Positions 17,045 through 24,094 of a stretch of DNA of 64,000 bases are shown here, in pieces. The translations under genes and the position numbers were made by a program. The stretch is from NCBI GenBank assembly GCA_028285685.1, contig JANQOR010000004.1, positions 62,001 through 126,000 on the forward strand. The letters are read 5' to 3'. The DNA comes from Cyclobacteriaceae bacterium. Its GTDB lineage: Bacteria; Bacteroidota; Bacteroidia; Cytophagales; Cyclobacteriaceae. Below the pieces are notes generated by a model. It worked only from the letters and a program-made list of their open reading frames with translations. It did not search any database and was not told the DNA's origin. How positions within the stretch are numbered: the first letter of the stretch is position 1; each line of letters starts with the position of its first letter.

Positions 17045-18033
17045 AGGAAATTATAAATAGACTGATCCAAAATCAAACGTTGAGCAAGTCCGAGTCAAAA
17101 GAAGTACTGACAGGCCTGGCAACGGGACTTTTTAACAACAGCCAGATCGCGGCCTTTCTTACCATTTACCTGATGCGGGCAATCAGGGTGGAAGAGCTTG
17201 AAGGATTTAGAGATGCGATGCTTGAACTGTGTATACCCGTTGATTTAGACGGATACAACGCAATAGATGTTTGTGGTACCGGCGGTGATGGAAAAAATAC
17301 ATTTAATATTTCTACTATTTCCTCTTTCGTCGTTGCAGGAGCTGGAGTAAATGTTGCCAAGCATGGAAACTATGGTGTTTCCTCGGTGAGTGGGTCATCC
17401 AATGTGCTAGAGTCACTCGGATGCAAATTTTCTGGAGATCCAAACCAGATGAGAGCGTCAATGGATGAATCAGGTATCTGCTTTATGCACGCTCCGCTGT
17501 TTCATCCTGCTATGAAGAATGTGGCTCCAATCAGAAAAGAACTAGGGGTGAAGACGTTCTTCAATATGCTAGGCCCGATGGTCAACCCTTCCTTTCCTCC
17601 AAATCAACTAGTAGGTGTTTTTAGCCTGGAATTGGCTAGACTTTATGGCTACTTGTATCAGAACACCGACAAACGCTTTTCAATTGTACATTCACTGGAT
17701 GGTTATGATGAGGTTTCTCTCACAAGCGAGTTTAAGCTCATTTCTAACAACCACGAATCATTGGTATCCCCAGCTGACCTTTCACTAAATCAAGTCGAGC
17801 AAGAATCATTGTATGGGGGTGAGACAATTGAAGATTCAGCAAAGATTTTTGTTGATGTATTGGAGAACGATGGAACCGAAGCTCAGGCAGCAGCCGTAGT
17901 TGCCAATGCCGGCTTGGCAGTATCCACCGCGAAGGAAATCTCCATTGTGGAGGGAATTGAAGAAGCTAGGAATTCTCTACAGTCAGGAAAGGCAAAGGCC
18001 GCGTTTCAAAGATTTATTAAGGTGAACAGTTAA
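17041..18033 (+). CDS. trpD: Anthranilate phosphoribosyltransferase
   Basis: 330 residues. Transfers phosphoribose from PRPP to anthranilate, the second step of the pathway. Diagnostic blocks are DVCGTGGDGKNTFNIST (PRPP/magnesium loop), AKHGNYGVSSVSGSSNVLESLG, the FMHAPLFHPAMKNVAPIRKELGVKTFFNMLGPMVNP region, and a helical N-terminal domain. Length is normal for the family. Overlaps trpG by four bases and is separated from trpC by two. Confidence 0.96.
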   Translation: MKEIINRLIQNQTLSKSESKEVLTGLATGLFNNSQIAAFLTIYLMRAIRVEELEGFRDAMLELCIPVDLDGYNAIDVCGTGGDGKNTFNISTISSFVVAGAGVNVAKHGNYGVSSVSGSSNVLESLGCKFSGDPNQMRASMDESGICFMHAPLFHPAMKNVAPIRKELGVKTFFNMLGPMVNPSFPPNQLVGVFSLELARLYGYLYQNTDKRFSIVHSLDGYDEVSLTSEFKLISNNHESLVSPADLSLNQVEQESLYGGETIEDSAKIFVDVLENDGTEAQAAAVVANAGLAVSTAKEISIVEGIEEARNSLQSGKAKAAFQRFIKVNS

Positions 18034-18035
18034 GT

Positions 18036-18821
18036 ATGGATATCCTAGACAAAATAGTGGCTCATAAAAAGAAGGAGATTGCTTCGCTCAAAGAGCTTTA
18101 TCCTGTCAAACTTCTAGAGCAGGGAATTTACTTTGATGGTCAGCCTGTTTCGCTAAAGAAGTATATCCAGCGAGAAGACAAATCTGGAGTGATCGCGGAG
18201 ATCAAACGAAAGTCACCCTCTAAGGGAATGATAAACGAACATGTCTCCATTGAACAAACTTCCATTGGCTATATGCAGGCCGGAGCCTCTGGTCTGTCGA
18301 TATTAACGGACAAGGAGTTCTTTGGCGGCACCATAGATGATCTGAAAGAAGCTCGCTCCTTCAACTTTTGTCCAATCCTCCGAAAGGATTTCACCATTGA
18401 CGAATATCAAGTGATTGAAGCAAAATCCATCGGAGCGGATGTTATCTTATTGATAGCGGCGATTTTAGATGAAACCGAGATTAAGAAATTGGGATCAATG
18501 GCACAAAGTTTAGGTATGGAAGTGCTGCTGGAGGTTCACAACAAGCAGGAGTTGGAAAAGTCTCTGGGGGATCACATCAACCTGGTTGGTGTGAACAACA
18601 GAAACCTGAGGACCTTCGAGACAGACGTGAACGTTTCCAAGGGTATCGCTGAGTCAATTCCGTCTGATTTTGTAAAGGTTTCGGAGAGCGGTCTTTCAGA
18701 TCCTAATACGATTCAAGAACTCAGAGAACATGGTTTTGAAGGTTTTTTAATTGGAGAAACTTTCATGAGTCATGGGCGACCAGAGAAGGCGGCCAAAGAT
18801 TTTATAAAGCAACTACAATGA
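18036..18821 (+). CDS. trpC: Indole-3-glycerol-phosphate synthase
   Basis: 261 residues, TIM-barrel enzyme closing the indole ring. Family motifs are GVIAEIKRKSPSKGMI (with the catalytic Lys region), LSILTDKEFFGG, PILRKDFTIDEYQ, GVNNRNLRTFETD, SESGLSDP and FLIGETFM. It is a separate gene from trpF, whereas in enterobacteria the two are fused. Stop and the next start overlap by four bases. Confidence 0.96.
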   Translation: MDILDKIVAHKKKEIASLKELYPVKLLEQGIYFDGQPVSLKKYIQREDKSGVIAEIKRKSPSKGMINEHVSIEQTSIGYMQAGASGLSILTDKEFFGGTIDDLKEARSFNFCPILRKDFTIDEYQVIEAKSIGADVILLIAAILDETEIKKLGSMAQSLGMEVLLEVHNKQELEKSLGDHINLVGVNNRNLRTFETDVNVSKGIAESIPSDFVKVSESGLSDPNTIQELREHGFEGFLIGETFMSHGRPEKAAKDFIKQLQ

Positions 18822-19438
18822 GCAGGTTGAAATTGAAGGTATGTGGTATGAGAGATCCGGAAAATGTTTGGGAGCTAGTTAAACTCCGACCAGACTTCAT
18901 TGGCTTTATTTTTTACAAGAAGTCTCCACGATATGTTCAGCTTCCCGATGAAGATCTTTTTTCGAGAATTCCTCTTAGTATTAAGAAAGTAGGGGTATTT
19001 GTAAATGAAGATTTTGACACCATATTACAGTTGTGGAATAAGCTGGGTTTGGATTATGTACAACTCCATGGCGATGAGGACTTGGAGTTTTCGAAAAAGC
19101 TAAAAGAAAATGGGGTGGGTATTATTAAGGTATTTAGAATGCTGGATAGTTTACCGTATTCACTCTCCAGCTACAGCGAATTTTCTGACTATTTTCTTTT
19201 TGATACGGCAACACCGGATTATGGTGGTTCAGGAAGGCATTTTGACTGGTCAATTTTGACTGGTTATAATCTTGATACCCCCTTTTTGCTAAGCGGTGGA
19301 ATAAGTAGCAGCGATGTCACCGAAATAGGAAAACTAAAAGTTGAAGGACTTGCAGGTATTGACGTCAACAGTAGGTTTGAATTGTCGCCTGGAGTGAAAA
19401 ATATGGACCTACTAAAGCAATTAAAAGAGCAACTATGA
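18818..19438 (+). CDS. trpF: Phosphoribosylanthranilate isomerase
   Basis: 206 residues, TIM-barrel isomerase of the third pathway step. Hallmarks are [12 protein letters not shown] (catalytic Cys), [46 protein letters not shown] (catalytic Asp) and LSGGI followed by [16 protein letters not shown] near the C-terminus. Overlaps trpC and trpB by four bases each, so it is embedded in the coupled block. Confidence 0.96.
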   Translation: MSRLKLKVCGMRDPENVWELVKLRPDFIGFIFYKKSPRYVQLPDEDLFSRIPLSIKKVGVFVNEDFDTILQLWNKLGLDYVQLHGDEDLEFSKKLKENGVGIIKVFRMLDSLPYSLSSYSEFSDYFLFDTATPDYGGSGRHFDWSILTGYNLDTPFLLSGGISSSDVTEIGKLKVEGLAGIDVNSRFELSPGVKNMDLLKQLKEQL

Positions 19439-20619
19439 GTGGATTTAGCGTCGGCCAGGATGGGTACTATGGAAGTTTCGGGGGGGCGTATATTCCCGAA
19501 ATGCTGTTTCCGAATGTAGAGGAGCTAAGGCATAGCTATTTGGATATCATTGAGGGAGATGATTTTAGGACCGAATTTGATCACTTGCTCGGAACGTATG
19601 TGGGCAGACCTACACCTCTCTATTATGCACAAAGACTGTCCGAGAAACACGGTGCAAAGATTTATTTGAAGCGGGAAGATCTGTGTCACACAGGAGCGCA
19701 CAAAGTGAACAACACCATTGGTCAAATCTTACTGGCTAGGCGGCTGGGAAAAGAAAAGATAATTGCTGAGACGGGGGCAGGGCAGCATGGAGTGGCTACT
19801 GCCACTGTATGTGCATTGATGGGTATGGAATGTGTGGTCTATATGGGTGAGATTGATATGGCTAGACAAAAGCCCAATGTGGAGCGGATGAAACTACTAG
19901 GAGCCAAGGTTCGCGCGGCTACTTCAGGAAGCAGGACACTCAAGGATGCCACCAATGAGGCCATGCGTCATTGGATCAACAATCCTGATGATACGCACTA
20001 CATCATTGGTTCAGTCGTGGGGCCCCATCCGTATCCGGACATGGTGACCCGGTTTCAATCGGTCATTAGTCAGGAAGTAACGGAACAACTGAAGAAGGTA
20101 GAAAGCCGCTCTTCTCCAACTTATGTGGTTGCATGCGTTGGTGGGGGCAGCAATGCAGCAGGTGCATTCTATCATTTTCTAGATGACCCGCAGGTACAGC
20201 TCATTTCTGCTGAGGCAGCCGGATATGGAATTGATTCTGGCAAGTCAGCGGCAACCACCTTCATTGGACGAACAGGAGTTCTACACGGTAGCAAAACGTT
20301 GCTTATGCAAACGGAGGACGGGCAAGTGGTAGAGCCACACAGCATTTCAGCAGGCCTCGACTATCCAGGTATTGGACCCTTGCACGCACACCTTTTTGAT
20401 TCCGGACGCGCATCGTTTTATGCTATTACAGATGAGGAAGCCATGAAAGCGGGTGTGGAGTTGAGTAAGCTGGAGGGAATTATCCCGGCGATCGAATCGG
20501 CGCATGCATTAGCGGTTCTGAGCAAAATGAATTTTACAGCTGAGGATATTGTGGTTTTGAATCTTTCGGGACGGGGGGACAAAGACCTGGAGACGTACAT
20601 CAAATGGGGCAGGTATTGA
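19435..20619 (+). CDS. trpB: Tryptophan synthase beta chain
   Basis: 394 residues, PLP enzyme joining indole and serine. Lys90 in HTGAHKVNN is the PLP-binding lysine; the phosphate-binding loop is VGGGSNAAG. Other blocks are [10 protein letters not shown] at the start, [17 protein letters not shown] and GRGDKD near the end. It is of the TrpB1 type that pairs with TrpA. The 99 bases to the chosen trpA start hold a short palindrome at the stop codon (20615-20629) and no gene. Confidence 0.97.
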   Translation: MSGFSVGQDGYYGSFGGAYIPEMLFPNVEELRHSYLDIIEGDDFRTEFDHLLGTYVGRPTPLYYAQRLSEKHGAKIYLKREDLCHTGAHKVNNTIGQILLARRLGKEKIIAETGAGQHGVATATVCALMGMECVVYMGEIDMARQKPNVERMKLLGAKVRAATSGSRTLKDATNEAMRHWINNPDDTHYIIGSVVGPHPYPDMVTRFQSVISQEVTEQLKKVESRSSPTYVVACVGGGSNAAGAFYHFLDDPQVQLISAEAAGYGIDSGKSAATTFIGRTGVLHGSKTLLMQTEDGQVVEPHSISAGLDYPGIGPLHAHLFDSGRASFYAITDEEAMKAGVELSKLEGIIPAIESAHALAVLSKMNFTAEDIVVLNLSGRGDKDLETYIKWGRY

Positions 20620-20718
20620 TTATATCAATCGTGGGATTTCTTCGATTGGAAGATTTCTTGGACACTAGTGACAAAGCGAATTGTAAATCGAAAAATCAAG
20701 ATTAACCCGAAAAGGATA

Positions 20719-21489
20719 GTGAATAGAATAAACGAAATTTTTGAGCGAAAGAGATCTATTCTCAGCATCTACTATACTGCTGGATTTCCACAGCTAAAAG
20801 ATACCTTGAGGATTGCGGTGTCGCTGGAGAGGAGTGGAGCTGACATGCTGGAAATTGGCATTCCTTTCTCTGATCCTGTTGCAGACGGACCAACCATCCA
20901 ACAAAGTTCCGCGAAAGCCTTGCAGAACGGAATGACACTCGCGTTACTATTTGAGCAGCTGGCGGAACTTAGGAAAGATGTAAGGATACCTGTGTTACTT
21001 ATGGGCTATGTCAATCCGATCCTGCAATACGGAATTGAGAACTTTTGCGATAAATGTGCGGAATTGGGAATTGATGGAACGATCATACCGGATCTTCCCG
21101 TTAGGGAGTTTGAAGATTCTTACCGAGATTATTTCCGATCTAAAGGTCTTGCAAATGTTTTTCTCATAAGCCCAAACACTTCGAAAGAACGCATTGAAGC
21201 TGTAGAAGAGATTTCAGATGCATTTATATATATGGTCTCATCAGCGAGTGTTACTGGAGCTAAGGCCGAATTACAGGAGGGGCAGCAGGAGTATTATCAA
21301 CGAATTCAAGCGATGAATCTTTCAAACCCTAAGCTTATCGGGTTTGGGATCTCAAATAGAAAAACCTTTGAGAAGGCTTGTTCTCATGCTGAGGGGGCAA
21401 TCATAGGAAGCGCATTTATTAACCAGCTTAACGAAGATCCATCTGAGGATGGGATAAGAGAATTTATTCACTCAATAAAAGGGCAATGA
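20719..21489 (+). CDS. trpA: Tryptophan synthase alpha chain
   Basis: 256 residues from the GTG at 20719, splitting indole-glycerol phosphate to indole. I chose this start because the protein then begins MNRINEIFERK, as in typical TrpA, and an AAAAGGA stretch sits just before it; an in-frame GTG at 20668 would add 17 residues that repeat the sequence RIVNR. The catalytic pair is Glu45 (MLEIGIPFSDP) and Asp56 (VADGPT). Also visible are FLISPNTS, YMVSSASVTGA and IIGSAF. Overlaps the DAHP synthase start by four bases. Confidence 0.94.
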   Translation: MNRINEIFERKRSILSIYYTAGFPQLKDTLRIAVSLERSGADMLEIGIPFSDPVADGPTIQQSSAKALQNGMTLALLFEQLAELRKDVRIPVLLMGYVNPILQYGIENFCDKCAELGIDGTIIPDLPVREFEDSYRDYFRSKGLANVFLISPNTSKERIEAVEEISDAFIYMVSSASVTGAKAELQEGQQEYYQRIQAMNLSNPKLIGFGISNRKTFEKACSHAEGAIIGSAFINQLNEDPSEDGIREFIHSIKGQ

Positions 21490-22499
21490 TCATTCAATTA
21501 GAAAAAGACATAAAGCATGAGCTAAGAAATTCAGTCGAAGATCAACTGAAAAGTCTGAAGTATAAGACTACTTCAGTCAGAACTCAGTATGGCGATTACC
21601 TTATTGGTACTGGAAAAAAAGCCTTTGACATCCGTACCATAGGTCACATAGATGGAATAAAAGACATACATATCGTTTCTGATGATTACAAGCTAGTCTC
21701 CAGGAAATGGAAGGTAAACCGAACTCAAATTGCATTAGGTGATGGGGTTACGATTGGAGATGGTGCATTTTCCATTATGGCAGGTCCGTGCAGCATTGAA
21801 GGGGAGAAGAATATCAGCGAAACCATTGATTTTTTGAAGAATAACAATGTCCGGATTATGCGTGGTGGAGTCTTCAAACCACGAAGCTCTCCGTACTCTT
21901 TCAGGGGACTTGGTATTGAGGGATTAAAATTGTGGCACGAAATAGCCAAAGAAAGTGGGATCAAGATAGTTACCGAGGTGATGCAGGTTTCCCAAATCGA
22001 GGAGATGCACGACTATGTCGATATGTTCCAGGTTGGGGCGCGAAATACTCAAAACTACAACCTGCTTGATGCACTTGGCCAGGTTGATAGACCGGTGATG
22101 ATCAAGCGAGGCATATCTGGAACCATTGATGAATTGCTTTATAGTGCGGAGTACGTCTTTTCGGGAGGCAATGAACGGCTGCTCCTTTGTGAGCGTGGAA
22201 TTCGGACGTATGAGCGAGCGTCGAGAAATACGTTTGATATCAACGCGATACCCATCCTGAGGGAAAAGTCTCATTTACCTGTCATCGCGGATCCCTCTCA
22301 TGGAATTGGGATACGTGACTATGTGGATTCCATTGCTATGGCCTCTACGGTGGCTGGTGCAGATGGTGTGATTTTTGAGATCCACTCAAAGCCAGAGGAG
22401 GCTTATTCCGACGGGCAACAGACGCTGGATTGGGGCGAAAGCGAACGATTGATTAAAAAACTAAATCAATTGAGAGAAATTTTAAGTAACGGGGAATAG
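21486..22499 (+). CDS. aroF: DAHP synthase (type I beta) with N-terminal regulatory-like domain
   Basis: 337 residues; 3-deoxy-7-phosphoheptulonate synthase, entry to the shikimate pathway, which feeds chorismate to TrpE. The barrel begins AGPCSIEGEKN (near 98) and contains RGGVFKPRSSPYSFRG, IKIVTEVM, IKRG and VIADPSHGIG. The first ~90 residues form a small ferredoxin/ACT-like extension, as in the Thermotoga-type enzyme where it mediates feedback inhibition. Four-base overlap with trpA puts supply of chorismate under the Trp attenuator. Confidence 0.93.
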   Translation: MIIQLEKDIKHELRNSVEDQLKSLKYKTTSVRTQYGDYLIGTGKKAFDIRTIGHIDGIKDIHIVSDDYKLVSRKWKVNRTQIALGDGVTIGDGAFSIMAGPCSIEGEKNISETIDFLKNNNVRIMRGGVFKPRSSPYSFRGLGIEGLKLWHEIAKESGIKIVTEVMQVSQIEEMHDYVDMFQVGARNTQNYNLLDALGQVDRPVMIKRGISGTIDELLYSAEYVFSGGNERLLLCERGIRTYERASRNTFDINAIPILREKSHLPVIADPSHGIGIRDYVDSIAMASTVAGADGVIFEIHSKPEEAYSDGQQTLDWGESERLIKKLNQLREILSNGE

Positions 22500-22508
22500 A
22501 ACAAGAGC

Positions 22509-23234
22509 ATGAAGCAGATCTACGAGCATTATACCGAGGAAGATTTTGATGTTTGGAAAATCTTATTCGATCGACAGATAAAACAATTTCCAACACATGC
22601 GAGCAGCACGTATCTGGAGGGATTGAAAATTGCAAACTTCGAAACAGGACTTATTCCCAACTTTAAAGAGACCAATCAGATCTTAAAGGAAACTACAGGG
22701 TGGCAGCTTGCCGTCGTTCCCGGGATCGTTCCTGATTATACATTTTTTGAGTTGATGGCTAATAAACGCTTTCCAGCAACCACATGGCTCAGAAAAATGA
22801 AAGAACTTGATTATCTGGAAGAACCAGATATGTTCCATGATGTATTTGCACATGTGCCACTTCTCACTAACCAGTATTTTGTGAATTTCCTCGAAGAATT
22901 AAGTAAAATTGGCTTGGACTATGTTGGAAACGATGCTGCGATTCAACTACTCTCGCGGGTGTATTGGTTTACTATTGAGTTTGGCCTGATCCAGGAGGAC
23001 CAGGGCCTTCGTATTTACGGGGCGGGTATACTTTCGTCGGCAGGTGAAACGAAGTTTTCGTTAAGTGATGATCCTCCGAAACACGAATTTAACATCGAAC
23101 ATATGTTGGACACCGCATATAGAAAGGATGTTTTTCAAAAGGAATACTTTATCACCGAGTCTTATGAGCAGTTATACAAGTCAATTCCAGAGATCAAGGA
23201 CCTACTGGCCAGGAAAACAGCCGAATTTGTTTAA
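22509..23234 (+). CDS. phhA: Pterin-dependent aromatic amino acid hydroxylase (phenylalanine 4-monooxygenase-like)
   Basis: 241 residues, the catalytic core without an ACT regulatory domain. Iron ligands are visible as His110 and His115 (FHDVFAHVPLL) and Glu157 (YWFTIEFGL); FFELMANKRFPATTWLR and RIYGAGILSSAGET are family blocks. It hydroxylates an aromatic amino acid with tetrahydropterin and oxygen, most likely Phe to Tyr; substrate preference for Phe over Trp is inferred from overall resemblance. It lies nine bases after the DAHP synthase, so it appears to be the last gene of the trp operon, an unusual association. Confidence 0.9.
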   Translation: MKQIYEHYTEEDFDVWKILFDRQIKQFPTHASSTYLEGLKIANFETGLIPNFKETNQILKETTGWQLAVVPGIVPDYTFFELMANKRFPATTWLRKMKELDYLEEPDMFHDVFAHVPLLTNQYFVNFLEELSKIGLDYVGNDAAIQLLSRVYWFTIEFGLIQEDQGLRIYGAGILSSAGETKFSLSDDPPKHEFNIEHMLDTAYRKDVFQKEYFITESYEQLYKSIPEIKDLLARKTAEFV

Positions 23235-23238
23235 AACA

Positions 23239-23293
23239 TGTGGATAACAAGGTGTAAAACTACTGTATAAATAGGTTCAAAACTTGTTGATAA
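23239..23293 (+). promoter_or_regulatory. DnaA-box-like pair upstream of RNA copy A
   Basis: TGTGGATAA (23239-23247), an exact match to the DnaA box TTATCCACA on the minus strand, and TGTTGATAA (23285-23293), start-to-start 46 bases apart. The same 46-base arrangement recurs before RNA copy B. The second element overlaps the promoter-like TTG of copy A. Role not established: DnaA binding, or simply conserved promoter flank. Confidence 0.4.
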
Positions 23294-23313
23294 TTAAGTA
23301 GTTACAAAATTTG
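23284..23313 (+). promoter_or_regulatory. Candidate promoter of RNA copy A
   Basis: TTG (23284-23286), a 19-base spacer, then AAAATTTG (23306-23313), one mismatch from the Bacteroidota TAnnTTTG element. The same pattern occurs at identical spacing before copy B, which differs at only two bases in this stretch. Predicted start of transcription is near 23320. Confidence 0.45.
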
Positions 23314-23319
23314 GAGATG

Positions 23320-23577
23320 TAAAGAGAGACCCTATCTTAGTATCACCAAATGAGGGATAGAAAGCCGAAACGCAAGTTTCCAATCAGTCAAAGGGAAGTT
23401 AGGTTAAACCTCGGTTTGATTTAACGAATTTTGAAAGATTGATAAGGCAACCGAGCCAAAAGGCAACTTGAAGCAACGGATCTTAAGGACTTCAAACAGT
23501 AATTTGGAATTTTGTAGAGGCTACGGCCGCTACAAAATTAAGGGGGCGAAATTCAGCAATGAATGTTCGCCCTTTTT
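23320..23577 (+). ncRNA. Candidate structured small RNA, copy A
   Basis: No credible reading frame covers this stretch, yet it is about 78% identical to copy B (23756-24016). It holds several hairpins: GAAAC-GCAA-GTTTC (23367-23380, GNRA tetraloop), GTTA/TAAC (23398-23401 with 23422-23425), a long stem at 23510-23537 closed by a C(UACG)G tetraloop, and a terminal intrinsic terminator. Differences from copy B preserve pairing in three of these stems. Single-stranded blocks such as GGCAACTTGAAGCAACGGAT are identical in both copies. It does not resemble tmRNA, RNase P RNA or SRP RNA by eye. Ends are estimated from promoter and terminator positions. Confidence 0.7.
23542..23577 (+). terminator. 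Intrinsic terminator of RNA copy A
   Basis: GGGCGAA (23544-23550) pairs with TTCGCCC (23566-23572), with an inner ATTC/GAAT pairing around the loop AGCAAT, followed by five T. In copy B the stem is GGGTGA/TCACCC, a compensated C-G to T-A change, while the AGCAAT loop is identical. Confidence 0.85.
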
Positions 23578-23674
23578 GTTTTCCCTTACCGCAATTTCCA
23601 CTTACCATCTTAAAACTTTTACATGTTTTATCTTCATTAGATAAGGATAAGAATGACACATTTTGTGTAGAACT

Positions 23675-23729
23675 TGTTGATAACCCGGTGTATAACTAGG
23701 GTATAAGTAGGTTTAAAACTTGTTGATAA
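23675..23729 (+). promoter_or_regulatory. DnaA-box-like pair upstream of RNA copy B
   Basis: TGTTGATAA at 23675-23683 and again at 23721-23729, 46 bases apart and on the same strand, matching the arrangement before copy A. Each differs from the DnaA consensus by one base. Whether DnaA binds is unknown. Confidence 0.35.
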
Positions 23730-23749
23730 TTAGGTGGTTACAAAATTTG
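23720..23749 (+). promoter_or_regulatory. Candidate promoter of RNA copy B
   Basis: TTG (23720-23722), 19-base spacer, AAAATTTG (23742-23749). The whole stretch differs from that of copy A at two bases only, although flanking sequence further upstream has diverged, which suggests functional constraint. Predicted start near 23756. Confidence 0.45.
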
Positions 23750-23755
23750 GAGATG

Positions 23756-24016
23756 TAAAAGTAGCGTCTATCTTAGTATCACCAAATGAGAGATAGGAAA
23801 CCGAAACGCAAGTTTCCACTCTATCAAAAGTGAAGTCAGGTAAGCTACGGTTTAGTTGACGAATTTTGAGGGATTGAGAAGAAAGACCGGGCAGAAAGGC
23901 AACTTGAAGCAACGGATTCTGAAGGAAGACCGAACAGTAATTTGGAGTTTTGCAGAAGCTACGGCTGCTGCAAAATTGAAAGGGTGATGTTCAGCAATGA
24001 ATTCTCACCCTTTTTG
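23756..24016 (+). ncRNA. Candidate structured small RNA, copy B
   Basis: Second, diverged copy of the RNA at 23320-23577, 436 bases downstream and in the same orientation. The hairpin at 23948-23975 reads TTTTGCAG-A-AGC-TACG-GCT-G-CTGCAAAA: relative to copy A both an outer pair (T-A to C-G) and an inner pair (G-C to A-T) change together while the UACG loop stays. GTCA/TGAC (23835-23838 with 23857-23860) replaces GTTA/TAAC, and the GNRA hairpin at 23803-23816 is unchanged. It ends in its own terminator, so two separate transcripts of about 260 nt are expected. Function unknown. Confidence 0.7.
23981..24016 (+). terminator. Intrinsic terminator of RNA copy B
   Basis: GGGTGA (23982-23987) pairs with TCACCC (24005-24010), with inner TTC/GAA pairing around the loop AGCAAT, followed by a T-rich tail. 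It also insulates the flavoprotein gene at 24095 from read-through. Confidence 0.85.
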
Positions 24017-24094
24017 TTTTATAGGCCCTGCCAGGAATTCCCTTCTATAGAACTTCACAAAAGCTTATCTTTAAGGAAACCAACCGCCTACTCA

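Noticed and set aside
20615-20629. ATTGAT-TAT-ATCAAT palindrome at the trpB stop codon
   Set aside because: Only 6-bp arms, AT-only apart from two pairs, no T-run; too weak to call a terminator inside the operon.
23320-23577. 6S RNA, tmRNA or RNase P RNA
   Set aside because: No end-to-end pairing with central bubble, no tRNA-like end, and no conserved RNase P core; tandem copies would also be unusual.
23620-23665. Short inverted repeats TTATCT/AGATAA and ACACA/TGTGT between the RNA copies
   Set aside because: Arms of five or six bases with AT content and no T-run; expected by chance in this stretch.
23239-24016. Chromosomal origin of replication
   Set aside because: Only four DnaA-like boxes, no AT-rich unwinding block beyond background, no dnaA, dnaN or related gene nearby; the repeats are better explained as duplicated RNA genes.
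23942-24094. Upstream extension of the flavoprotein reading frame
   Set aside because: It lies over RNA copy B and its terminator; the true start MKKFDVCVIGGG at 24095 matches the family N-terminus.
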